A stretch of DNA of 64,000 bases, from the NCBI GenBank assembly GCA_932521025.1, contig OW051468.1:5394064-5458063 (forward strand), in the 5' to 3' direction. The position numbers and the translations under genes are program-made. Under the pieces are notes generated by a model. The model ran no database searches and was not told the DNA's origin. It saw only the letters and a program-made list of their open reading frames with translations. Source of the stretch: Oscheius onirici. Lineage: Eukaryota; Nematoda; Chromadorea; Rhabditida; Rhabditidae. Positions 48,762 through 60,737 of the stretch are shown piece after piece (position 1 is the first letter of the stretch; each line of letters begins with the position of its first letter).

Positions 48762-49512
48762 TCATTGTTTCTTGTCGATAGCCGTGGCAACTACCGAATT
48801 GCAAGAGATGACAGAGTGAATCTCATCCCCAATTCTCGTTCGGACGATCAAACTGTTCTTGTCGCTGCTCTAGAACTATTTCAGTTCAGTTTGTTGTCTT
48901 TCCTCACCTTGATAGCTTTCTGCTTGTGAACCAGCTTGCCGTCTTCGATGGTGATAGTGCTCATGACATGACGACCGTCAGGCGTCGTCTCCTCGCTCTC
49001 CTCTCCTACTTTGAATCGGAATGTTCCGTTCTGAAACAAATTGTATTATACTCAAATTGTCGTGCACCATGACTCCACGTGCGTCTTTTGAAGTGAAGCT
49101 GTATTCTGTCATTCTGTGTTCACATGACTGATCGAGTGTTAGAAACAGACTTGGAAATGAGAGAAAGGTAAGAACTGAGAGACAGCACCGTTATAACGGT
49201 CCTAGACTTGCTAGTTGTTCCGAAACGAAGAAGGTTAAAAGAACATATCTGGATTCACTCCCCGGACATACAATAGTGTCAAAAGCGCCAACCTTGACAG
49301 TTGAGTAGAAAAAAAAGGTCCAAGTTCCGTCTCCCTGAAAAGATTTTTTTTTCAAATTACTCGAGGACATTCCTTACGTTGTTTCTGAACTCGATGGAAG
49401 CATTGGCAGCTTTGGCGACTTTTCGAAGAAGGTAATTCACTCCGACTTCTTTGAGATAGTCGTCAAAGTTGTCACTTTTGACCTGTTTGAAGACTCCTTC
49501 AAAGTTTTCCAT
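48762..49512 (-). CDS. Intracellular fatty-acid-binding protein
   Basis: FABPs are roughly 15-kDa beta-barrels that carry fatty acids and retinoids in the cytosol. The start at 49512 gives MENFEGVFKQVKSDNFDDYL, KEVGVNYLLRKVAKAANAS (the helical lid), GDGTWTFFFYSTVK, FKVGEESEETTPDGRHVMST, IEDGKLVHKQ and the closing strands IVRTRIGDEIHSVISCNSVV and ATAIDKKQ. Four exons are separated by introns, one of about 220 nt. No signal peptide is present, so this is the intracellular type, unlike the secreted nematode lbp group. The binding-site Arg region (VRTR) is present. Confidence 0.88.
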
Positions 49513-52112
49513 TCTGAACGAGAAAATTCAAGAAGTAGAAGAAGCCGAGACTGAATGTCTTTATCGAAAATCGTTGAGTTGATAAGACGCGTGGCTCACT
49601 TTCACGTCAAACCGAAAAGAAAGAGTGACTGCTTTGGAGTGAGAGAGATAGCTGTTTGTTCGGTGGAACGGGTCGATGATGACCGATGGGTAGAGTCTAG
49701 GGTTGTTGCTTATCAGCTCGATATTTGGGACAGGAACTAGACAAACTTTGTCCTATCTGTTGCAAGACTTCGAAAGATTTTGAAAAGTCCGCGACTTTGA
49801 CTTGTTGAGACTTGTCAAACTAAACTCTAAAATATAAAGTCTACAGAGTTCTAGTCTAGCTTCTCGTCACCAGCTGTTCTGATGCCTGCCTCTTCACTTC
49901 TACTAGGGCAGGTGTTCCTACTTTACATTATCTAAAAGTACATTTACACGAAATACTGACAATCAGACAGTGCGAACAGTAGCGCCACAGACACTTTCTT
50001 TCTTTTGGAAAGTAGAGAGATGGCAATGTGACAGTCAGTTGTGAATCCGCCACAGCTGACAGCCTTCGAAAGAAGGTGTCATGCTCGGTTTTCCCGGTTC
50101 CTTGGGCATCTCCTTGAATCCACAGCGGTGTTTGGTATAGTTCTTGGAGACCTGAGGAACTGTTAGGGGAAGACTGGTAGTTCTTTTTTGCGCTCAAACT
50201 TCTGACAGTGATTCATACGCACCGAGTAACTGTTTGTTGGACGTTTGAGCATGGAACTTTGTGATGTTTCTCTTTTGGCAAAAAGCACTGAGATAGGGTT
50301 GTGCGCTACCGCCCGTGGTAAATGCACACACAAAACCTCTACCTCTGTTTCTGGACTCGGGCCAGTCTCAAGCAAGTATTGTGTGGCATAGCGCACCGAT
50401 GATGGCTAGGGGGTGATACCTTACAGCCCAGAGTGGTGTGAACTGAGATCTTGCTGAGAACGTGTTCGGATTGAGACTTTCTCCCAGCTTCTTCTCTTTT
50501 TCACTGTTCGGTATTCACTGTCGTCCCGGTCATTGGCAAAGCCTTGAGTGCAAAAAAACTTTTGGCAAATTTGTTCACATCATATAGTGTTCCATCTTCT
50601 TCGCCAATAAAAAGCTATTGACAAAAACTCTTCGGAAAATTTCTCTTGTTTTTTTTTTCAGAACTCGGACTGATTGTTTGAAGATTGTGCCACGAAAAAG
50701 CGAGAATGTTACCGGTAGCTGGAATACAACGTTTGTTAGAGTGCTGTCTTGGAGCGAAGTGCCAGAAGCGTATTTGACGACATGAGACGAACTTTGAGGA
50801 ATCGGAAGTTTAGGCTGGACAGTTGGAAACTTCAGCGACTGATCGTTTACAATCGAAGCGGTTCAACCAGCTGGCATCGAGGATACCCAAGAGGTCAGTG
50901 GTCCGTTTTTTTAGCTGCAGGCGTAAAAGCCCTGTATGCACATCTGTGTTAGTGATACTTCTCAAATTGCTGCAAGTGTTCTTGTATTGTCCAAACAGGC
51001 TAATCCGTTTTGACCTGCTTCGACTTGTTTTGACCTGTGAAAAATAGTGGAAAAAATGGACGTGACCAGTCTACGACTCGTAATTCCGTAGTTCTACAGC
51101 CTTATTTTTCTGCGCAAATCTTCGTGTGTTCGTTTCCGGAAACTTTGGCGTGGCCATCGTACTGACTCTTTCACAATCGGTGCTTCTCACAGCTGCAGCG
51201 GACATTTGCCATTCTTCCAGATTTGACACGACTTCAATCAATTCCAAATACCAGCTACTGTCTTCGTTGTTCTTGGCATCTTCAGTTGATCGGAGGAGCA
51301 CTCGATTTCTCGTCGTACTGGCCGTAGTTATTGTCCTGGTGGATAGCTAGCACTTTTTATCCGTGACATCATCAGTTTATTTTCTTGCAGGCAGTTGTAC
51401 AATGTTTACACAATGAGTCCGATTCCTGAAAGTTAAAACAAAGAAGAGCAAAAAGGTAGAAAAACTACATGCCTTTAAATGACTGTCAGAAGTTTGAGCG
51501 CAAAAAAGAACTACCAGTCTTCCCCTAACAGTTCCTCAGGTCTCCAAGAACTATACCAAACACCGCTGTGGATTCAAGGAGATGCCCAAGGAACCGGGAA
51601 AACCGAGCATGACACCTTCTTTCGAAGGCTGTCAGCTGTGGCGGATTCACAACTGACTGTCACATTGCCGTCTCTCTACTTTCCAAAAGAAAGAAAGTGT
51701 CTGTGGCGCTACTGTTCGCACTGTCTGTCGAAATTTTGACAAGTCGCGGAAAAGCGGCAATTTGAAAAGTACACCTTTAGAAGGAAACTAATTTTCAAAT
51801 GAAGTTCGTGAACTATGCCGAATTATTTTCAAAGTCATATTCAAAAGTCCTTGTCAGTACCATATCCTATTCCACAGTTTTTCCAGCAGAATGAATTCTG
51901 GTCAAATGTTACACTTGAGTTCCGATTGTCTCCAAACCCTCGTGACCGTCTTCTTCCTAGAGAAGAGAGGCACTAATAGCCCCAATGTCTCATTCTCATC
52001 GCGATTACCCTCATCGTAAAATCTCTTGGTGCCACTGGCCTGTCCGGAGGTGACCCGATGCGTACCGAGTCGTGACCTAGTCGCCATCATAAAAGAGCAT
52101 AAGGACTGTTTA
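49513..52112. other. Gene-free stretch dominated by the long-TIR element
   Basis: The interval between the fatty-acid-binding protein start and the F-box-like stop is mostly the 1764-bp fold-back element at 49964-51727. Nothing in the 450 nt on its left or the 385 nt on its right is recognisable as a gene. Confidence 0.5.
49964..51727. mobile_element. Long-TIR (246 bp) fold-back element, non-autonomous
   Basis: The arms at 49964-50209 and 51482-51727 are inverted copies of exactly 246 bp, beginning CAGACAGTGCGAACAG and ending CTGTTCGCACTGTCTG. The same open frame of about 80 codons (SAKKNYQSSPNSSSGLQ...) reads inward-to-outward in both arms with no amino-acid difference, showing recent origin or homogenisation. 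The 1272-bp interior has only short frames and no transposase motif. No convincing target-site duplication is seen. Pieces matching this element occur at 13-50 and 353-377 of the window, so it is a repeat family. Confidence 0.88.
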
Positions 52113-53665
52113 TTACAGGAAACTATTATCGGACAGATGAGACCGGTCGGAGCTGCTGAAACTCTCCTCGGAAACATAGTAAGAGTGGAGGGACTTGTCG
52201 AACTCGTCGTCCGTGTCGTAGTCTTCGAATCTCTGAGGAATATGTTAACTTTGCTCATAACAAGAGAAGGAACTTATTTTCAGCTTGCAGTTATTTTCTG
52301 CAGTTGTATAAACGATCAACAATCTACTACTTTTCAGAACATTTGAAAGTCAGATAATGAAATGTTCGGTTCAAAAGGTGGGTGCAACAATTCGGATCAT
52401 TACTTACCACATGTCCATTGACGCTATTCTCCTTGATTTTCTCGAAAATAGTGTTTAGATCTTCTTCCCTGCTTTTTGCTCGCAAGTACCTGTCTCCGTT
52501 ATAGATCGTCAAGACTGATTTCGTCTCAAAATGATAGGTATTGGCTATCAGAAAAGTCTCTGACATGGAATCGTTGGCGACGTGAACCCTCTTGAGACTG
52601 CTTTTGTCCATCATCTGATTGTGAACCAAAAAACTGTAAGTCAAAAACACTGTTGCATACCTTTGCAATGTTCATATCTTCTTCCATAATTGGAGTATTG
52701 GAAACCACTTTCAGATACTGTACATTCGAGTGGCAGCAGAGGATTTCAATGTTGCTATCAGTTTCTATTACAATCTCTTCGACGTTCTGAAATATTTTTC
52801 AATTAGATTTGCTGAGATAGTCAGTTCTTTAAATTATGCGACGCTGACTTCTATAGCCACTCAGCCATAATATTTTGAGAGGAAGGAAGCGAGGAAGACG
52901 AATTCTTCACGTTTTTTTTTCAGAGGTCTTTCAACAAAAAAATTTGTAAAACAGCTGTGTCTCGACGCTCGTGGGAAAGATTGAGGGGGTTTCAAGTGTG
53001 TTGGTAGAAAGGTCTCTAGAACATTTCTGTTCTAAGCACACAAAACTGACCTCAAAGACAGAACTGCCCAGTATATCTGAGCGTGGTGGTTGCAGCCATC
53101 TGATCATCACAATTGAAGGTTTCAGTCCTTCCACAAACATCTTCAGGTCATCCTCCGTCTCAACTTGGCATTCCAGTTCTCGACAGGTTACTCGGCCAAA
53201 GAAGACGTCCAGAACTTGTTGGAGGAATGGTGATTCGAGAAAGGAAGGAGACTGAATTATGATTCTAGTTGAAAGGTTAAAACTCACTACTGTGATGTTC
53301 ATGGCCTTTACTCGACAAAGATCGTCAAGCTGGAAGTTGACAGGAAGTTTATGCCGGTTCATCTTGTTGCTGACAATTTGGACACACTGCAGCCAGTCAT
53401 TCTCATCCTAATGACAGTCATTTCACATTGTTTAACAGAACTAACCCCTCTTAATTCAATGCGGTCGACCGGGATCTTGTTCCTGAGCTTCATTTTGTTC
53501 TTGTCCATATGCCTGTTCATCTTGCGAGAAGTTCTTTTCATACGGAAGAAGGCGGTCATCCGCATCTACAATCAGGCCAAGTTTGGGGACAAAACTCTCT
53601 TTTACCTTGCTAAGAACTGAATCGGTCAGCTGCGAGGGAATGGAGGTGAGAGCAGGGAAGGACAT
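52113..53665 (-). CDS. Probable F-box protein with DUF38/FTH-like C-terminus
   Basis: The N-terminus, joined over a short intron, reads SFPALTSIPSQLTDSVLSK and then MRMTAFFRMKRTSRKMNRHM, which follows the pattern of an F-box (SCF substrate-receptor module that binds Skp1). The downstream part alternates hydrophobic strands and helices (LPVNFQLDDLCRVKAMNITV, RVTCRELECQVETEDDLKMF, EGLKPSIVMIRWL, NVEEIVIETDSNIEILCC), resembling nematode F-box-associated DUF38/FTH domains. The tail is acidic and Ser-rich (RFEDYDTDDEFDKSLHSYY). The stop overlaps an AATAAA signal. The gene sits between two mobile elements, a common setting for this fast-evolving family. Assignment is by pattern and not firm. Confidence 0.5.
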
Positions 53666-53970
53666 GCTAGAGAAGAGCGAAAAAAAGAGTGCGAGAAGAG
53701 AGAGAAAGTCAGGGTGAGTGACTCCGCCCAGAAGGGGACCTCAGGTTATGGCACCGTTGGAAAAGAGAGGCAAGTCTGATTGACAACAAGGACAAGAACA
53801 TGATGCCAATTTGTTTATCAATTTTGTGGTAGAGACTGCAGTCTGCTTGTAGAAAAAGAAGCGAGTGACCTGAGTAGTTCTTACAATTGGTCCGAAAAGC
53901 AGAAAGAGATGGTAACTGCTTTGAGATGGACTGCAATTCAGAATCTCACTCTTGCGTAACACCAAAAGTC

Positions 53971-55188
53971 TTATCTTATGTATCCTATTTTGACGCAATT
54001 ATTCAGTTTTATTTTCTTTTTATCGAAAAATTCATCAAAATTCCGACATTTTGACACCAAAACGGCTAGAAAAAAACCTTTCAATCACTTTTTGACCCAA
54101 TTTCGTCATAATTTTATCTCTCTCCAGCATCAACTCCATACCGTTGTTAATCGGTCCTAACGACGAGGATATCATTCGTCCCATCGATCTGGTACAACCG
54201 AAGTTACAACTCGTCTATCGGAAACTGGAGATGGACGATCCGGACGACCCCGAGTACTTTCCGAGCTCTCTGGCAAAATCAGCTGCTGTAGCCAAAAAGA
54301 CCATCCAAGATATTGAACAAGGATTGGGTAGCTTCTGGAAGAGCTAGTACCCGAAAGAGCCTGAAGGGAGCCTTCAACCGCTCCCACATGGCCTACGCCG
54401 CTTCAGACAGGATCCCGGTCAAAGGAGAAACAGTCCTCCTCGACGAAGACAAAGAGACTCCCCGCCACACCTGACCTAGAGGAGTCATTCAAGAGCTCGT
54501 TTTCAGTTCTGACCGAGCAAATTCGAAGTGTCAAGATTTGCCTCGCAAATGGACACGTCATTCAGCGACCAATGAACAAGCTAATTCTCAAAAGAGTGCA
54601 CAGTTTTCTCGGCTTCTGGAAATCTGCCATTCTACCTGGACCCCTCCACTGCTGTCGCCGACTACACGCTACAATCGAGAACTCTCAATGGATCAGCTAA
54701 ACTCATGGTGACGATTCAATGCCCTGGAACTCCCAACTGCTGGATATGCTCGGAACTTCTCGGAAATCCTCAGTGCTGGCCTACTGTACTACTCTCGCCT
54801 TGACCATCCTCTATCTCTACACAGTCTTGACTACCATCTTAGTTATGTGGTACTGCTGCTGCAACAGAAGATGCATCAGCTGTCGTATCAAGTGCAATGG
54901 ACTGCTCTTGAAAGTCTCCAACATCATTCGCTGCCTTGCCGGTCATGCCAATCTTCTCTGCAATTCCCGCTGTCACAAATCTAGTGCAAAGGCTGTACTG
55001 GTAGAAACCAACAAAAATGGATAGAATCAAGAAAAAACGAGATAAAACTATGACGAAATTGGGTCAAAAAGTGATTGAAAGGTTTTTTTCTTTGCCGTTT
55101 TGGTGTCAAAATGTCGGAATTTTGATGAATTTTTCGATAAAAAGAAAATAAAACTGAATAATTGCGTCAAAATAGGATACATAAGATA
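53971..55188. mobile_element. 150-bp inverted arms enclosing a BEL/Pao retroelement fragment
   Basis: Arms at 53971-54120 and 55039-55188 are near-identical inverted copies (TTATCTTATGTATCC... to its complement). The 918-bp interior starts with a frame (54127-54350) resembling the integrase-end region of BEL/Pao polyproteins (DEDIIRPIDLVQPKL, QDIEQGLGSFWKS). After stops and shifts, it ends with a hydrophobic, cysteine-rich frame (54719-55024) that looks like a membrane-anchored C-terminal tail of an envelope-like protein. The interior is broken and cannot be autonomous. Confidence 0.7.
54127..55024 (+). pseudogene. Broken BEL/Pao pol end and envelope-like tail
   Basis: The pol-like frame stops after about 70 codons, and frame changes and stops follow. 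The later frame carries a single TM-like segment (LYLYTVLTTILVMWYCCC) followed by paired cysteines (CNRRCISC, LCNSRCH). Some nematode BEL elements carry envelope-like genes, so the order pol-end then envelope-like is expected. This remnant has no intact gene. Confidence 0.5.
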
Positions 55189-55715
55189 AAAAGCGAAAAT
55201 ATCTCGTAAACACTTTACACTGAACACTTTGAACTTAAATAGATCACTTTGAACTAGTTCAAAATGTGTCAACACTTTGAACTAGTGTAAACAGTTCACA
55301 CTGAAAAACAGTTCTAACTGCAACATATATACAGCCTTACCTCATCTTCTAAATACTATTCCATTAACTGTAATAGGTTATCGCTTTGATGAACCGAAAA
55401 GAGTACACGAAGAGAGGCCTCATTGGAACTCCAGGATACGGTACCTCTGGTAACAGAGAGTCTTCAGAAAACGAGTGAGAGGTTTGCAAGTTTATTACTA
55501 GCAATGCAGATAACGATGACAAACGGACATGCGAGTTTACAGACGGTCCAGGCTGACTTCGGCTTCTTCCGGATACTCCAGTTCCCAGATTCTGAAATTC
55601 AGTTTCTTCCAAATAGTTCAAGAACAGCCAAACCTTTTCAAGTGTTTGCCACGAACGTCTCTTGGGGCTCCGAAGGATGTCATTTGCTGAAAAACACTTG
55701 GTTGTTTTTGAAACT

Positions 55716-58282
55716 CTATCGGTCTCCAACCTTCTGAGAATCTCCCTTGTTCCATCCGGCCTGGGAAGGAATGATGGTCTCGGAGATCTTCATGGCCTCG
55801 TACGGCAGCTCTCCTCCCTCAGCCTCGTAGGTAGTGTTACGGCAAGTACCGAATCCGATCATTCCCTGCTGAGAGGCGAATCTGTTGGTACCGGACTGAA
55901 GACGGACCATGCCCTGAGACTTGCGGTTCTGCCAACTGAACGAGAGCTTTGCTTTTTGAAGTTAATTAATTGTACCTGATGGAAGGATCCAGAACCTCCC
56001 AACGAGGCTGTCCAAAGCCGGTCATTCCCTTCTGCGAAGCGTACTTGTTCGAACCCATCTGAGAAGGAATGGTGGTCTGATCGATGGAGGCCTCGTGATC
56101 GTATTCGGGATGGTTAGTATCGACCATCTTGGTTGTCTCACGACGAGCAGTACCGAATCCAGTCATTCCCTAAAGGGAACTTGTTTAGGCCTCTGGTTAG
56201 ACAAACCTTCTGGGAAGCGAACTTGTTGGTTCCGGACTGGAGAGGAATCTCGCTCTGATCGGGCTTCTCACTGTCGTACTCGGGATGCTTCGAGTCGAGC
56301 ATCTTGGTGCATTCTGGAGAAAGAATTGGTCAGATTTAGATTGGTAAGAGTCTATTTATCTGATTTTGGTCATGCTGTAGCTCCATTTCCATTGGTAGCT
56401 CCACTTTTAAATGGATGTTAGAGAAAATGTAATAGCCTTGATTCTGTACTACATGTTTCAAAATGAAAAGAAAATTGTTATTTTGTAGGAAAAAAATGCT
56501 AAATACGCAATTGCGTACTCTTCACATCTTTTTCCAATAAATACGATTGTTTGATCAATTGGACTTATAACTGTTTCATTGAACTTCAATCCGTAAACCT
56601 GACAACTTCAGATCTCTCAAAGAACCTACCTCTACGAGCAGTTCCGAACATGGTCATTCCCTTCTGCGAGTCATACTTGTTGGTACCGGCCTGGAGACGG
56701 ACAATACCCTCAGACATACGAATCTTCTCCTCCGGCAGTTCCTGCAAAGCATTGATTGTTGATTGGTAAACTTCGCCGTGGAGTTGTAAAGTGTATGGCT
56801 AACTCACGGGCAGACCAGCGGGGTTCTGGTTGACTTTGGCTCCTTCTCTGCAGACGTCACGTCCCGAACCGAAGTTGGTCATTCCGCGCTGGGAGGCAAA
56901 CTTGTTCGTACCGGACTGCAGACGGACTTCTCCATGAGTACGTTGGAGGACCTCGTCGGGGATTTCCTGAACCGAATCTGTTGTTGTATGATCAGCCGCA
57001 CTGTTCGCTCTCTAATCGATCTAATCCACACAAGTCGGAAGCGCTTTTTGATGCGTTTCCCTCTTGTGTTTTCCCTGAGGATTACTACTCCCCCTCACCA
57101 CATGAACAAGCAGAAAACCCACAAACCTGAAGATTGTCCGACTTGACACGAGTGTTGGTGTTTCTTGGTGTACCGAAGTTGGTCATGAGCTTCTGGGAGT
57201 CTCCCTTGTTCCATCCGGCCTGCGAGGGAATGATTCCGTCAGTCTGACGCAGCTGGGCCAGGGTCCATCTTCCGACTCTCTTGGTCGTGCCGGTACCGAC
57301 CACCTTGGTCTCCATGGTGGCATTCGGCTGCTCTAAAACAGTCTCCATTTAAACCATCTTAAGTATTCCAGTACAAACACATAACATGAATGTTTCGCCC
57401 AAAAAAGTCTGCGCAGAAAACGAACCAAACTCATCCTCATCGTAGTAGTACTGGGGTCTGTTGACAATTGGAACAAGTGGACTCAGCTCCGGATCAGCCC
57501 TTCTCATGGGAGCCTCCTTCTTCGTGATTTCCGGATAGTTTCCAAAGCCTCTGGGAGACAAAGGAGCTGCCACAAACTGCGAGTAATTGAAAGGACGGAG
57601 GTTCTTTTCCGAGACCACGTCAGGATTCCTATCTGCAGTAGCTGGCTCGTAGCGAGGACTGACCGAAGCAGCGACAAAGTTGGCGTAGTTTGCTGGCGTC
57701 TGGTCACGCTCGGAGACGATTTCCGTAGAAGAAGGTTGGAGAGTTGTTGGCTGAGAAGGGTATGGGGAGGCGGGAGCTGCTACAAAGTCCGCGTAGCCGC
57801 CAGGAACAGAGACCTAATACTCATTTTAGTCAGCTTTTTAGGTCATTTTCAGGCTTTCCAATGTTTTGCAAAATTATAGAACGGATCAAAAGCTACAACT
57901 TTGTAGAACGCTGTAAAGACAGAAAACAACTTGCTCGAGCCGAAAGAAGGGATCAAAGAAAGAAGAAGGATGTGACAAGGAAAAGACTGCCTACCGATTG
58001 CTGATCGTTCGAGCTAGGTCTAAAAGAGTCGCTGGGGAATCTGGGAACCAGAGAAGATTTAGTAGTTGAAGACGGCGTCACAACGACCGGAATTTCCCTA
58101 GTCCGAGCCCTCTGTCGTTCGAGGGCGTCTTCTTGTCGTGGACTCAGTGGCATGTTGGGTTGTTTGGAAAAGGCTGTCGGATAGTAGTAGCTCGGAAAGG
58201 TCCCTGAGATGACTTTGTGTTGTTGCTGGACGAAGGAGGAAGAACTGTAGTTGGAGGAGATCATCGTAGCAGGGGGAAGCAC
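55716..58282 (-). CDS. unc-87: UNC-87-type calponin-like repeat (CLIK) actin-bundling protein
   Basis: UNC-87 bundles actin and guards thin filaments in nematode muscle. The N-terminal part is Pro/Ser-rich with YADFVAAPASP and YANFVAASVSP-type repeats, then a Tyr/acidic stretch (NRPQYYYDEDEFG). Seven CLIK repeats follow, with cores GWNKGDSQKLMTNFGTPR, LQSGTNKFASQRGMTNFG, LQAGTNKYDSQKGMTMFG, LQSGTNKFASQKGMTGFG, SQMGSNKYASQKGMTGFG, LQSGTNRFASQQGMIGFG and a truncated last SQAGWNKGDSQKVGDR. Seven is the number in C. elegans UNC-87. No calponin-homology domain is present, as expected. Repeats are split by introns at varying positions. The true start may lie in an upstream exon. Confidence 0.93.
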
Positions 58283-60737
58283 GACCGAGAGACAGGAAGA
58301 CAGGCCTTGTCAACTGGGAGGCAGGGCTGCACTGTTTGCTCGCCAGGGTCGAGTAGCGCAACGTTCCTGACGGATCAAGCCGTCACCACGTGTGTCTTAC
58401 CCACCAAATCCGAAAAATTTTACTCTTACTTTCTGATTCTCTCTGTATTCCATCATGCTCAGATATTCTTCCTTGACGATTCTAACCACAGAGAAAACTA
58501 GTCATGACTCGAAAGGATTCAAAGTAATTACTCTCAAAACTAAGTCCAAATCCATACCAATTCATTAAAGAACTGTCCGAGAAGAAATTCAATCGACTCC
58601 TTTGTTTCGAATGGCACACTCGTGAGGGGAGTGATGAGTGAAAGAGGTCTGTTTACCTCTCGGATGCCAGTAGTTTTGTTTAAAAAGTCGCGAACCCCAC
58701 CAATTCGTTGACTGATAAGAAGAAGAAAAAATAGACTAGAACTGAATCTAGATGTCCCAGAGGGAAACGTCACGAATGCAGCTGAATCAACAAGCAACGT
58801 GTTAGTTCTTTTGCCTGTGTTTTTAAATTTGTTGCGTGGTTTATCTGTGTGCCATTTCACGACTGGACGGATTACAACAACGAGGGACAGGAGATCACGC
58901 AGACCTACCCTCAACGGCTTCGACGGGAGTATCCTCCGCAGGCGGCATCACTCTGAAAAGTTGACTGCAGATGAGGAAAGGTGGAAAATGAGTGGGAGTG
59001 AGGAGGGCAGGTGGTCGAGGAGTAGACCGGAAGGTATGAAGAAACATTACACTCGATGAATTTTCATAGTTTTCATCATGTTCAGTCATAAATGACAGTT
59101 TCGTAACCATTGGATAGTGGTTCTGTGATCTAACCTAACGGAAACCTTCAAATTTGCTGCAAACAGCAGCGTCGACTTTCCGAATGACAGAAAACTATAT
59201 TATAAAGCCTCTCAGTCCCAAAGCCTGGGTATAAACTTGGTTTTGATCTGGGATAACAGAGTCCTCAATTTCAAACTGTTTAACATTGTGAAATAGAACT
59301 GAATACAACTGAATAAAAGAAGGAAGTGATGATATACGAGAAAAAAATATAGAAAGAACGAAAACTTGTAAAGACTTATGAAACGTGTATGCTGACTAAC
59401 AGTCTGACAAATGACTTTGGCCCTTCTGACAGAGTTGGGTCCATGTTGAAGAATTTGGTTGAATCAGTTCTGTTCCAGAGAAGTGCTCTTAAAGAGACAT
59501 ACAAACGAACGCAAAAGTTGGTTTCCGGGGAAAACTCTTAGTTTTATCGGTCTCAAGAATACGCTGACCGATGAAACTTTTGAACCGTTGCAACTAATAT
59601 AACAGAAAGTTTGTCTAGTCTTCAAAATGGAAACTACCCAGTCAGCTGACTGTTCAGTCAAAACAGCCAAGAAAGGAAGATTTCGGGGACGGAATGTCCC
59701 TCACAGGTAATATGATCAAGTGAGGATCAAGGTGCCGAGAGAAAGTGGAGGAGGGGGCAGGAACAGCCCCCGGGCGCCTCTTTACACTCTTGCCATCCAC
59801 CTAAGAATAGACAACGCCCCCTGTTTTCATACTCTCTCGCACACAGATGGTTAAAAAGTCACTGTGGCACCTGTGTGGGACTGGCAGTCCAATTATCTGA
59901 GAATGTGAAGAATATATTATCAGAGACCGAGAATGCGGGGACACCTCATCAGGGACGAGTCAGACGAGAGAGAAGACAGCTCATCGGAAAGCGCGAGGAG
60001 AGAAGATGGGTCTTGAAACGAACAGACTTTCATGTTTTCTCAGTCTGTTGTCGAACTTCTCGTCTAACCTTTCCGAATGAGCCATTGTTTTGGCGCACGC
60101 ATTACACAGAATGGCAATGAAGCCTTTCGCCAGCTGATCTCGCAGGAGGACTCGCGTGATAAAAAGATGCAAGAGAGGGACTCTTTAGCTGACTAACAGT
60201 CTGACAAATGACTTTGGCCCTTCTGACAGAGTTGGGTCCATTTGTAATACGCGAAGTACTCTTTTGAATTCTCGAAAATCCAAACTCTTTCGAGTGATTG
60301 CTGTATACAACTGTGAGTTGTTTTTCTAACAAAATAGTGTAATTAAATATTAAGTAGTAACAAACATTACAACTGAATAAAAACGCGATATTATAATTAG
60401 TAACCAAACGTTGTTACAAGAATCACATCGGCGAACTCGACAGCACTAACCTTTAGAGCCTTCCGATCTTCGATTTCAAAGAAATTTGTGCCATTAAATC
60501 GATCACTTTACCCGGATTGAAATATGGCTGACTGTGTTTTCGGGTTAAAAAGTTTTCTTCTGTTCGTCTGTCTGACTCCATTTCAGGTCCTCTCTCTTTC
60601 TCGGAAGAGCAACCCTGACATTGCGGAATTCCGACATGTATTTCGTCTTTTCAAAAACGGGCGCGAGGCGAATCTCCATGGAGAAAAAGGCCCATAAGGC
60701 ACAAAGAAGTCCCTTGACTACGCTCTAGCAATCCGCC
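58283..60737. other. Long gene-free region with a 54-bp direct repeat
   Basis: Roughly 2.4 kb is seen between UNC-87 and the coiled-coil gene. Identical 54-bp copies lie at 59391-59444 and 60188-60241. A GC-rich block sits at about 59750-59820. Short frames are present without recognisable domains. The region probably contains the UNC-87 promoter and upstream exons. Confidence 0.5.
59391..60241. repeat. 54-bp exact direct repeat pair, 743 bp apart
   Basis: Both copies begin GCTGACTAACAGTCTGACAA and end GAGTTGGGTCCAT, matching over 54 bases. A third partial match (AGCTGACTAACAGT) occurs in an intron near 61154. The arrangement could be a short solo-repeat family, or two ends of a small retroelement-like unit. 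Confidence 0.75.

Larger units (their letters stand above)
53666..55715. other. Gene-free, retroelement-bearing stretch
   Basis: This holds the inverted-arm block at 53971-55188 and short repeats at about 55205-55320 in which CACTTTGAACTAGT occurs twice. No host gene is recognisable. Confidence 0.5.

Noticed and set aside
49964-51727. Reading the duplicated 80-codon arm frame as a gene
   Set aside because: It lies in terminal inverted repeats, lacks recognised motifs and has no exon context; kept only as an observation on the element.
55739-55979. Plus-strand open frames over the UNC-87 region
   Set aside because: They are antisense shadows of the CLIK-repeat exons on the minus strand.
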